In this document: in pieces, positions 1 to 5,681 of the stretch
How the letters are laid out: each line of letters starts with the position of its first letter
Numbering within the stretch: the stretch's first letter is position 1
From: Nitrospinota bacterium
GTDB lineage: Bacteria > JAUXIQ01
Length of the DNA stretch: 6,239 nt
Assembly: GCA_030620925.1 (NCBI GenBank)
Contig: JAUXIQ010000127.1
Coordinates: 1 to 6,239 of the forward strand
Reading direction: 5' to 3'
Notes under the pieces: generated by a model
The model's input: only the letters and a program-made list of their open reading frames with translations
Told to the model about the DNA's origin: nothing
The model's database searches: none
Translations under genes and position numbers: made by a program

Positions 1-509
1 AGGTGCTCAAGCAGGTACCCGCCGATGCTTGGCCCGAGGGCGTAAGGGATGAGCGTGGCGCCCACGCTGAAAACGCCCAGTCCCGTCCCCCTCTCATCGT
101 GCGGGAAGGTTTCCACCAGAATAGCTACGCCCAAGGGCCAGATAGCCCCTCCGCCCAACCCCTGCAAGACTCGAAAAAATATCAGTGACTCCACGTTCCA
201 TGCAATTGCACATAACCCCGAGCTTAAAGTGAACAACCCCACGCAGCCCTGATACAGCTTTTTGTACCCGATTACCTCCGAAAACCAGCCCATGCTGCCC
301 ATAATCACCGTGGAAGAGAGGAGATAGCCCACCTGGACCCACTGGATGGAATCCACCGTGGCACCCATGGAGGACATTACTTTGGGAAGACCGATGGGAA
401 CCATCAGATAGTTTAACTCGGTCATCATGGAGCAGATGAACAGCGAGAAGGTGAGGTGCCACTTGTAGCGAGGATTCAGTTTTACGTACTCGGTGTATTC
501 TAAACTCAT
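1..509 (-). CDS. MFS transporter, DHA2/EmrB-like, N-terminal part (cut by window edge)
   Basis: Reading leftward from ATG at 509-507, the frame stays open for 169 codons to the window edge, so the C-terminal part is missing. It is a multi-pass inner-membrane protein of the major facilitator superfamily, probably a proton-driven drug or metabolite exporter of the 14-helix DHA2 type; the substrate cannot be told. Hydrophobic helices lie near residues 18-40, 57-78, 86-104, 108-134 and 143-167. Typical motifs are present: SIQWVQVGYLL before helix 2, the loop GWFSEVIGYKKL (motif A-like), FRVLQGLGGGAIWPLG (motif B, R113 and Q116) and GPSIGG (motif C, about 159-164). The usual Asp of the LD motif in helix 1 is Glu31. 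The ATG is the first possible start after an in-frame stop, but no Shine-Dalgarno is visible before it; GGAGG there lies on the opposite strand. It is divergent from the TlpA operon. Family certain, substrate unknown. Confidence 0.9.
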   Translation of the reverse strand, partial: MSLEYTEYVKLNPRYKWHLTFSLFICSMMTELNYLMVPIGLPKVMSSMGATVDSIQWVQVGYLLSSTVIMGSMGWFSEVIGYKKLYQGCVGLFTLSSGLCAIAWNVESLIFFRVLQGLGGGAIWPLGVAILVETFPHDERGTGLGVFSVGATLIPYALGPSIGGYLLEH

Positions 510-669
510 ATCCGGAGGCCCTGGAAAGAAGACATATTCGCTGAATTACAAGTATCTTTTTATATCACAGATTCAGCCGGTTTGACACGCAACAATAAAC
601 CACCGCTAAATAGGAGATTACCCCTTACCGCGCAAGCCACAAAGGAGGCTGCATCAACCTATTAAACCG

Positions 670-698
670 TGGACAGTCGTAGAGGTTTGAAGTATAAT
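670..698 (+). promoter_or_regulatory. Sigma-70-type promoter of the TlpA/zinc-ribbon operon
   Basis: The -35 box TGGACA (670-675, five of six to TTGACA) and a perfect -10 box TATAAT (693-698) are separated by 17 bases, the ideal spacing. Transcription would begin near 705, giving a leader of about 130 bases before the ATG at 834. This is the strongest promoter match in the window and points at the three-gene redox operon. That it is used is an inference from the match alone. Confidence 0.75.
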
Positions 699-764
699 TC
701 CAAAGGACTTATCTGGTAAGGGATGAGCCAGTATTATTCCATATTATTCTACCAGCACCAACCG

Positions 765-829
765 GCTCCACCGTGGAGCTTCCAATATTAGGGTTTAAGC
801 TCCGTGAACCCTCCTGCCTCCGGGAGCTT
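765..829 (+). promoter_or_regulatory. Leader with competing hairpins; one covers the ribosome binding site
   Basis: Four short segments can pair in alternative ways. Segment A GCTCCA (765-770) pairs with TGGAGC (774-779) in a tight hairpin. Segment B GGAGCTT (775-781) can instead pair with C AAGCTCC (797-803), leaving a 15-base loop. C can also pair with D GGAGCTT (823-829), leaving a 19-base loop. D overlaps GGGAG (822-826), the ribosome binding site for ATG 834. A:B pairing would free C to mask the site, while B:C pairing would expose it. The repeats and complementarity are seen directly; a switching role is inferred. No known riboswitch class was recognised. Confidence 0.4.
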
Positions 830-833
830 GAGA

Positions 834-1571
834 ATGTCAGGAAAACAATGCAAATGGATGGCTATAATCGTGACCGCTCTGTTTTTGCTGGGCTTAAGCG
901 ACCGTCTAGCAGCCGAAGAGGACTACATGGCGGCTTTACAGCTTTTGAGCATCGAAGGAGATACGAAAGCCCCGGATTTTGAACTCCCTGCGGTTAAAGT
1001 TACCCACACAATATCAGAAAATGGTGAAAATAAGTCTCAGGTAAATAAAGAGGAGGTAAATACGGAAACAGACGAAACCGGTAATACCAAAGTCACCGGT
1101 TCATGGGAAAAAATATTGAAATGGGCCCAGCAGAGATGGGGCACAATGGAGAGCGCTGACGAGAGAGAAGGACTTGAAAAGATAAACCTCAGTGATTATA
1201 GAGGGAGCGTAGTATTCCTCAATTTCTGGGCCACCTGGTGTCCTCCCTGCAGGGAGGAAATGCCCGACATAGAAAAGCTTAACCAGCGTCTGAAAGACAC
1301 CAATTTAGCCATTCTGGCTATTTCCATAGATGTTACGGGAAGCAAGGCGGTCAGGCCGTACATGGAGGAGAAAGGCTTCACCTTTCCCGCCCTGCTTGAC
1401 CCTGACCGGAAAGTCACCCGAAAGTACGGCGTCATTTCTCTACCGACAACTTTTCTGATAGATTGCGGAGGCTCCCTCGTAGCCAAAGCCATTGGGCCCC
1501 GCAAATGGGACGACGGAAATGCGTTAAAACTCATTAAACGCCTTCAAGCGGAGCCTCGATGCAAAGGATAA
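834..1571 (+). CDS. Exported TlpA/ResA-like thioredoxin with insertion
   Basis: This is a 245-residue thiol-disulfide oxidoreductase of the TlpA/ResA group, expected to work outside the cytoplasmic membrane on cysteines of envelope proteins such as apocytochromes. ATG 834 is chosen because GGGAG lies 7 bases upstream; an in-frame GTG at 804 would add 10 residues but lacks a good site. Residues 1-27 form a signal peptide: a lysine-containing start, a hydrophobic stretch, then RLAA before EED. The fold begins with APDFELP (46-52), resumes at INLSDYRG (117-124), and carries the active site WATWCPPC (Cys136, Cys139) and cis-Pro204 in SLPTTFLID. Between the first strand and the core lies an unusual insertion of about 60 polar residues (57-116) with a predicted helix SWEKILKWAQQRWG. 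Two further cysteines lie at 211 and 243. It is the first gene of an operon; the next starts 43 bases later. A related thioredoxin is the third gene. Confidence 0.88.
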   Translation: MSGKQCKWMAIIVTALFLLGLSDRLAAEEDYMAALQLLSIEGDTKAPDFELPAVKVTHTISENGENKSQVNKEEVNTETDETGNTKVTGSWEKILKWAQQRWGTMESADEREGLEKINLSDYRGSVVFLNFWATWCPPCREEMPDIEKLNQRLKDTNLAILAISIDVTGSKAVRPYMEEKGFTFPALLDPDRKVTRKYGVISLPTTFLIDCGGSLVAKAIGPRKWDDGNALKLIKRLQAEPRCKG

Positions 1572-1614
1572 CCAATATAACTGCCCTGCGATTTTGAATG
1601 AAATACCTTGAAGG

Positions 1615-2589
1615 ATGAAAAGTAAAATGAAAATATTCATAAGAAGTAAAATTAGGCGAACCATAAGCTTCGCGGCCCTGATCCTTCTGGCCCTCGGCGC
1701 TCTTGCCCTTCCTTCGCCCCCCGCCGCCGCAGGACAGGAAACGGGTATACGGATCAAGTGGCTTAAAGTATCTATATGGCCGGAGTATGACGACCCCCGG
1801 GTGCTGGTCATCTACCATGGAGTATTTGAGAATGTGCCCTCTTTTCCGACCTGGGCCGATTTCTATATCCCATCATAAGCAGCGTTAGTGGGCGCGGGCA
1901 TCGATACACCGGAAGGCAAGATGTTGTTGCAGGAATACAAGATTAAACAGAAAAACGGCCGCACAGTGTTATCCGTCAATATCAGCCTGCCTTCTTTTTT
2001 CTTCGAATATTATTACAACCCCTTTTCAGGCGGGGAGCTCAAGTCCTTCGAGCAGAAGATAGAAAACACATACCCCGTGGTGAGCATGGCGGTGGATATT
2101 CAGAGACCTCTCAAAGCTGAGAACTTCTCCCTCACCCCAGAACCCGCTGAGAGCTTCACGGACCCCCGCGGACTGACCTATTTCAAGTATTTTTTAGAAA
2201 ACCTGAAGGCAGAGAGCAGCGCGAATTTCATGGTCTCTTACAAAAAAGACGATCCCCACCCGTCGATAGTCAAAAAAATACCGATAACAGCGCGAGAGGG
2301 GGAAGGCTCCGTTGAGCAGGGTAAAAGAGGAACACCCAAAATTATAACCGGCTTAAGCAGCAAAGTCCTCGTGGGCATTATTCTAATCGTCGCAGCGGCT
2401 CTTGTGGCCATCGTCATGATTATGAGAAAAGAACCCGAAAAGAAAGAAGAGGATACCGCCCGCCGTGAGGCGAAACAGGCCGCTTCGATGAAAGACCTGA
2501 ATTTTTGTATCAACTGTGGGGCACAAATTGAGAGCGACTACAAATTCTGTCCCGGCTGCGGGCAGCCCACGGAAAGAGGACATCGATGA
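1615..2589 (+). pseudogene. Membrane-anchored zinc-ribbon protein interrupted by an in-frame TAA
   Basis: The frame runs 324 codons but codon 88 is TAA (1876-1878). The frame is the same before and after it, so there is no frameshift. The upstream half has a signal peptide (about 1-39, ending PPAAAG) and the motif WLKVSIWPEYDDPRVLVIY. The downstream half continues a beta-rich extracytoplasmic domain, then a membrane helix (about 251-270), a charged linker and a C-terminal zinc ribbon with Cys298, Cys301, Cys312 and Cys315 (CINCG, CPGCG), which should face the cytoplasm. As I recall, related full-length proteins with this architecture sit beside TlpA-like thioredoxins; function is not established. 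A GTG at 1888 after the stop has no ribosome binding site, so a separate second gene is unlikely. The start may be ATG 1615 or, better spaced from AAGGA at 1611-1615, ATG 1627. The stop overlaps the next gene's ATG. Either a true nonsense mutation or a sequencing error. Confidence 0.75.
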
Positions 2590-3242
2590 CCGATAAGAAT
2601 GCAATAGAACCCCCGGAAGCCGACCAGGGAGAAGAAGCCGGAATCGAAAAGGAAAAGAAGGCCATCGGGTACCTGATAGTTTTCCCAATACTGGTGTTGG
2701 CTGCCATAGTAGTCCTTTTCATGGTCTTCGGCGAAAGAGAGGTGCGGGAAAAGGTTACTCCCCTAAAAATAGGAGACATGGCGCCGGATTTCACCTACCC
2801 GGACCTTAACGGCAACCTAGTAACACTCTCGTCTTATCGGGGAAAAGTGGTTTTTATAAATGTCTGGGCCACCTGGTGCCCCACCTGCGTGGACGAAATG
2901 CCCTCAATGGAAAAAGCCTACCAACGACTTAAAGGAAAGGATTTCGAAATTCTGGCCGTGAGCATAGACGTCCTCGGAAAGCAGGTGGTTGAACCCTTCA
3001 TGGAAATATATAAGCTCACCTTCCCCGCCCTGCTGGACAACGAAGGTAAGATTAAAAGGCTCTACGCCACCACGGGCGTTCCCGAGAGCTTCATTCTGGA
3101 TAAGGAAGGCCGCATATCCTTTATCGCAATCGGGCCTAGAGACTGGTCTACACCTTCCGTTATGGAGTTTTTAGAAAAACTCATCGCCCGGAAACAAGAA
3201 ACAACAAGGGATACTAACCAGGAAAAGGGCAATTCTCAGTAA
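2586..3242 (+). CDS. Membrane-anchored TlpA/ResA-like thioredoxin
   Basis: This 218-residue thiol-disulfide oxidoreductase is held in the membrane by one N-terminal helix (about 28-48) after a short acidic cytoplasmic tail, so the thioredoxin domain faces outward. The domain starts with IGDMAPDFTYPDLNG (62-76), carries WATWCPTC (Cys98, Cys101) and has cis-Pro166 in TGVPESFILD. The active-site dipeptide is PT rather than PP as in the first operon gene. The two proteins share blocks such as MPxxEK, ILAxSIDV, FPALLD and a late AIGPRxW motif, so they are paralogues. The ATG overlaps the previous stop as ATGA and has AGAGGA about 5 bases upstream, implying coupled translation. It ends 4 bases from the convergent rubrerythrin-like gene. 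It most likely passes electrons to envelope disulfides, as ResA does for apocytochrome c, but no cytochrome or CcdA gene is in view to confirm the substrate. Confidence 0.9.
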   Translation: MTDKNAIEPPEADQGEEAGIEKEKKAIGYLIVFPILVLAAIVVLFMVFGEREVREKVTPLKIGDMAPDFTYPDLNGNLVTLSSYRGKVVFINVWATWCPTCVDEMPSMEKAYQRLKGKDFEILAVSIDVLGKQVVEPFMEIYKLTFPALLDNEGKIKRLYATTGVPESFILDKEGRISFIAIGPRDWSTPSVMEFLEKLIARKQETTRDTNQEKGNSQ

Positions 3243-3246
3243 TCGC

Positions 3247-3750
3247 TCAACTGCCTCCGTGCTCGGCAAGCTCCTTCCGCCAGTGGTGAAGAAGCTGCAG
3301 GTGCTTCTCCTCTTCTTCCACCAACAGGGCAAACGCCCTCTTGCCTTCCTCGTTTCCGGTAGCTTCCCCGGCTATCTTATACAGCTCCAGAGAGTCTTTC
3401 TCGGACTGGATAGCGAGATGAATGGCCTCTATCTCACTACCCGATTCCTCCAACCTTCCCGCAACCCTCTGCTGGTCAGGGAAGGCGCCCCCTGCCATCA
3501 GGCGCTGTAAATGCGCTGCCATGAGCTCTTCATCCGCCCAATAGGCCTCATCAGACTCACACAGAGGGAGCAGCTTCTCCTCCACCACTTTTATATGATA
3601 CTCCTCCTCAAACGCCAACTGTTTGAAAATATCCTTTAGTGACCTGTGGGATACCTTTTCCGCCAGAGACCGATAAAAACCACTCCCCTTTCGCTCCATC
3701 TCCAGGGCCATTCGCAGAGCATCATACCCTCGGTAACTCTGCTCTTCCAT
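3247..3750 (-). CDS. Rubrerythrin-like ferritin-fold diiron protein without rubredoxin domain
   Basis: A 167-residue cytoplasmic four-helix protein of the rubrerythrin/ferritin-like group. The full set of expected diiron ligands is visible: Glu19 in ALEMERKGSGFY, Glu49 and His52 in FEEEYH, Glu117 in AIQSEKDSLELY, and Glu147 and His150 in EEEEKH. The C-terminal rubredoxin domain of classical rubrerythrin, with its two CxxC pairs, is absent; the protein ends in EHGGS. Such proteins are usually linked to peroxide reduction or iron handling in anaerobes, with the electron donor supplied separately. The ATG has an excellent ribosome binding site, GGGAGGG ending about 7 bases before it. Upstream are the selenoprotein and ferritin-like genes on the same strand, but the 184-base gap suggests its own promoter or a long spacer. 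It converges on the TlpA operon with only 4 bases between stop codons and no room for a terminator in the gap. Confidence 0.88.
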   Translation of the reverse strand: MEEQSYRGYDALRMALEMERKGSGFYRSLAEKVSHRSLKDIFKQLAFEEEYHIKVVEEKLLPLCESDEAYWADEELMAAHLQRLMAGGAFPDQQRVAGRLEESGSEIEAIHLAIQSEKDSLELYKIAGEATGNEEGKRAFALLVEEEEKHLQLLHHWRKELAEHGGS

Positions 3751-3934
3751 TTCCTATCCCTCCCGCGCCAAAGAGGCGCCTTATCGCCCCAATTCCGGTT
3801 CACTACGCTTTTTGATGAACATATCACTTAACCTGACTCAACATCAACACCGGGAACACGAATAGGGATGCCTACTCGGGAAGTATAAAAATACGGTTAA
3901 CCTCTGTTCGACACACGGTCGACCATCAAATCAC
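3751..3934 (-). promoter_or_regulatory. Spacer with weak promoter candidate and small hairpin before the rubrerythrin-like gene
   Basis: No gene was found in these 184 bases in either direction. On the minus strand TTGATG (3847-3842) and TATGTT (3823-3818) are 18 bases apart, each four of six to consensus, and could start a transcript about 60 bases before ATG 3750. A 5-bp hairpin, GGCGC (3779-3775) with GCGCC (3769-3765), sits just before the ribosome binding site and has no U-run, so it is not a terminator. No clear terminator for the selenoprotein gene was found here. Confidence 0.3.
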
Positions 3935-4150
3935 TCAACTGCCGCCGTAGCCGATCAACACCTCATCCCCATCAACTATTACAGGGACATCACGCTTGCC
4001 CCCGGAGAGCTCAAGCATCTTTTTCATCGCCTCACCGTCATTGCTGACGTCCAGGTACTCCACATGAGCCCCCTTTTCCCCGTAATCCTTACGGGCTGCA
4101 TAAGTAAAGTGTCAGGTGTCCATCCCGTAAATCGTTACCTTGTCGGTCAT
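3935..4150 (-). CDS. Glutaredoxin-like selenoprotein (Uxx-star type), UGA at codon 13 read as selenocysteine
   Basis: A 71-residue cytoplasmic glutaredoxin-fold protein that is complete only if UGA at codon 13 (4114-4112) is read as selenocysteine. It begins MTDKVTIYGMDT, then Sec13, HFT, YAARKDYGEKG. Downstream it has the glutaredoxin features EYLDVS, MLELSGGKRDVPVIVDG with cis-Pro56, and IGYGGS at the end. Sec occupies the first position of the usual CxxC and Thr16 the second, giving UxxT. The ATG is preceded by a near-perfect ribosome binding site, GGAGGAGG, 5 bases away, so translation surely starts here although ordinary reading would give 12 residues. A SECIS-like hairpin follows the UGA. 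The true stop is also UGA (3937-3935). I recall this family as the Uxx-star glutaredoxin-like (seleno)proteins; its substrate is unknown to me. It lies 56 bases after the ferritin-like gene, probably in one transcript. A pseudogene is the alternative, but the strong start, hairpin and intact sequence after UGA argue against it. Confidence 0.88.
4079..4114 (-). promoter_or_regulatory. Bacterial SECIS-like element with the Sec UGA
   Basis: On the minus strand, UGA (4114-4112) is followed after 16 bases by a perfect 7-bp stem, CCCGTAA (4095-4089) with TTACGGG (4085-4079), closed by the loop GGA. If the A-U pair at the top opens, the loop becomes AGGAT. Twenty-three bases separate the UGA from the first loop base, and the loop begins with G. 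Both agree with what is known of bacterial SECIS elements, in which a short stem-loop with a G near the loop start lies roughly 16-37 bases after the UGA and is bound by SelB. The stem codes for part of the protein (ARKDYG). Confidence 0.75.
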
Positions 4151-4206
4151 AAATTCCTCCTCCCTTTCGTACGGCTGATCTCAAATTGTGTTCCGGGCAT
4201 AACCCC

Positions 4207-4692
4207 CTATGATGTGGATTTACTTATATACTCCACCTTTACAGCTACTTCTCTCTCCTTCTGCAATTCTGACAGCTTTTTCTTAAGCCATCCCCTATGC
4301 TTAATCTCGTCTATCAACTGCGACGCGAAGAGCAGCAGAGTATCCTCATCATACTTCATCTCCCCCACCAACCGGCTGTATTCCCTTACCGCTTGCTCCT
4401 CCTCCGCCAGCTCCGCCTTCAACATCGCGACTACATCCCCTCCGGATGAAATCCCCGCGGCCCGGCCCACCGTAACGGCCCTGGCGGCCTCCCTGGGGAG
4501 ATCGCCGCCTAAAGCTTTGATGCGCAGCATAAATTTTTCAGCATGCTCCTTTTCCACCTCTAGAATCGCTTTCACACCCCGCGCGATCGCCTCCTCCTCA
4601 ATAACATCCGCGTGAGCGGCGTATAATTCAACGGAGCTCAGCTCAGCCAGAAGCAAGCTCCGGAGCACTCCAATAAGTTCTTCCCTGATCAT
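4207..4692 (-). CDS. Bacterioferritin/ferritin-like diiron protein
   Basis: A 161-residue helical protein of the ferritin-like superfamily, closest in pattern to bacterioferritin-type four-helix bundles. Counting from ATG 4692, likely diiron ligands are Glu17 (LLAELSSVELY), Glu47 and His50 (VEKEH), a glutamate in ELAEEEQA near 94-99, and Glu129 and His132 (LIDEIKHRGWL). It probably binds or oxidises iron, or removes peroxide, in the cytoplasm; whether it forms a storage cage cannot be judged. The start is ATG 4692 because AAGGTGG lies about 6 bases before it; an in-frame GTG at 4701 falls inside that site. The stop is TAG. It is the first gene of the minus-strand group, with the selenoprotein starting 56 bases downstream. 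The C-terminal tail EREVAVKVEYISKSTS extends beyond the helical core. Confidence 0.85.
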   Translation of the reverse strand: MIREELIGVLRSLLLAELSSVELYAAHADVIEEEAIARGVKAILEVEKEHAEKFMLRIKALGGDLPREAARAVTVGRAAGISSGGDVVAMLKAELAEEEQAVREYSRLVGEMKYDEDTLLLFASQLIDEIKHRGWLKKKLSELQKEREVAVKVEYISKSTS

Positions 4693-4887
4693 TACACCCA
4701 CCTTTCACCGATCGCCTGAATACTCGAATCGGCCATAAGAACCTGACCATTTAAAACAAGAGCAATCCTCTCTCATTTAGTCTATCGCTTAAAGAAAAAA
4801 GATCAACCTCTTGCTCCATCGACATGTTCAAACGGTTTCAGACCTTGCATCGGAAAGGTGAGGCTTCCAGCGACGGAGGAGCGGGTT
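4693..4887 (-). promoter_or_regulatory. Spacer upstream of the ferritin-like gene, weak promoter candidate
   Basis: No coding sequence was recognised. On the minus strand TTGATC (4806-4801) and TAGACT (4784-4779) are separated by 16 bases and each match four of six consensus positions, giving a weak candidate for the ferritin-selenoprotein transcript. An A-run at 4791-4800 reads as a U-run in transcripts from the QueG-like gene, but I found no good hairpin before it, so termination here is uncertain. Confidence 0.25.
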
Positions 4888-5625
4888 TTATTCCTCACTA
4901 CGCCCGTGCGGACAGATATAGACGCACAGGCCGCAATTGGACCCGGCGGCGAGCTTGCTCATGACAGTGTTATGGCGATGCTTGTTATAATCGGAGCAAA
5001 CATGTGCATCGAACCGTTTTTCCCTCGGTTCGAGAGGATCGAAATCCACGCCGGTGAAGGCCGAGACGGGGCATATTTCAACGCACTCAGTGCAATCACC
5101 ACATCGCCGTTCCATCGGCTTGCCCGGCTCGAGAGGCGCATCGGTCAGCACCGTGGCCCATCTTGCGCGGGGGCCGGCCTCCGGGGTTACCAGAAGAACG
5201 CTCTTGCCTATCCATCCCAACCCCGATAAATGAGCGGCAATCTTGTTGGAAATCATTCCGCTCAGACCGTCCGCATCCATGGACTGAGAAGCATGAATGG
5301 GATGGGCTTGATATCCAGCCGCTTGCAGCATCTTTGTCATTTGAAGGGCTACGCTGTCCAAAAAGCGGTTGGTAATCTCGTAGATGTGCCACTGGTAGCT
5401 CCTGACCAGCCTTTCATTACCGTGATCACTTATCTGGTCCACAATCGCATCGGACAGGCGTGAGCCGAGCGAGACGGCGCGCGGGAAGGTCCTCAAAAAC
5501 TCCCCGCCCAGTCGGGCCATGTGATCGTGGGCGGAGGTAACATCGGCGGCTCCAAAATACTCTATGCCCGAGCCCCGGGCGGTGCGCTCCAGCTCACCCT
5601 GCAGCCCTTCGACGTCTTTAGACAT
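4888..5625 (-). CDS. Compact QueG/RdhA-like double [4Fe-4S] protein
   Basis: A 245-residue protein related to the catalytic part of epoxyqueuosine reductase (QueG) and reductive dehalogenases. The central block KIAAHLSGLGWIGKSVLLV (128-146), followed by ARWATVLTD, is typical of that cobalamin-binding superfamily. The C-terminal part has two ferredoxin-type cluster motifs: Cys175, Cys178, Cys181, Cys185 (CGDCTECVEICP) and Cys210 with Cys231, Cys234, Cys238 (CGLCVYICP). QueG itself is about 350-380 residues with a C-terminal HEAT-like part; here the protein ends seven residues after the last cysteine, so a role in queuosine synthesis should not be assumed. It is soluble, with no twin-arginine signal or membrane helix, unlike respiratory RdhA. 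The ATG has GGGAGGGGAG just upstream, and the stop is TAA. It follows the nitronate monooxygenase-like gene after 64 bases and may be cotranscribed with it. Fold and clusters are well supported; the substrate is unknown. Confidence 0.85.
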   Translation of the reverse strand: MSKDVEGLQGELERTARGSGIEYFGAADVTSAHDHMARLGGEFLRTFPRAVSLGSRLSDAIVDQISDHGNERLVRSYQWHIYEITNRFLDSVALQMTKMLQAAGYQAHPIHASQSMDADGLSGMISNKIAAHLSGLGWIGKSVLLVTPEAGPRARWATVLTDAPLEPGKPMERRCGDCTECVEICPVSAFTGVDFDPLEPREKRFDAHVCSDYNKHRHNTVMSKLAAGSNCGLCVYICPHGRSEE

Positions 5626-5681
5626 ACAACTCCCCTCCCTTTAAAATATTTCATATATGGTAACCGACAGGCGACTATTAA

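Larger units (their letters stand above)
510..833. other. Divergent intergenic region with no gene
   Basis: This 324-base stretch lies between the leftward MFS gene and the rightward TlpA operon. No convincing coding region was found in it. It holds the rightward promoter and the structured leader listed separately. For the MFS gene, a TATAAA-like -10 on the minus strand at 564-559 sits about 50 bases before its ATG, but no good -35 accompanies it, so that promoter is only tentative. AAAGGAGG at 641-648 on the plus strand resembles a ribosome binding site but has no start codon at a useful distance. Confidence 0.6.

Noticed and set aside
94-462. 122-codon minus-strand reading frame
   Set aside because: It is out of frame with the MFS transporter, whose helices and motifs are clear in the overlapping frame.
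641-648. AAAGGAGG as ribosome binding site of a small upstream gene
   Set aside because: No ATG, GTG or TTG follows at a workable distance, and it lies upstream of the proposed promoter.
804-833. GTG 804 as start of the first TlpA-like gene
   Set aside because: It lacks a good ribosome binding site, and the extra 10 residues would precede the natural lysine-containing start of the signal peptide; ATG 834 has GGGAG 7 bases upstream.
1876-1878. Recoding of TAA as an amino acid
   Set aside because: Selenocysteine uses UGA. TAA ends several other genes here (1569-1571, 3240-3242, 4890-4888), so no reassignment is plausible.
1888-2589. A separate gene starting at GTG 1888
   Set aside because: It has no ribosome binding site, no signal peptide despite an outer domain, and lies in the same frame as the upstream half. 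It is better read as the second half of one interrupted gene.
3765-3779. Hairpin as an intrinsic terminator
   Set aside because: The stem is only 5 bp and neither strand has a U-run after it; it lies directly before a ribosome binding site.
4064-4615. 183-codon plus-strand reading frame
   Set aside because: It is an antisense shadow of the ferritin-like and selenoprotein genes: serine- and cysteine-rich, without a ribosome binding site or recognisable domain.
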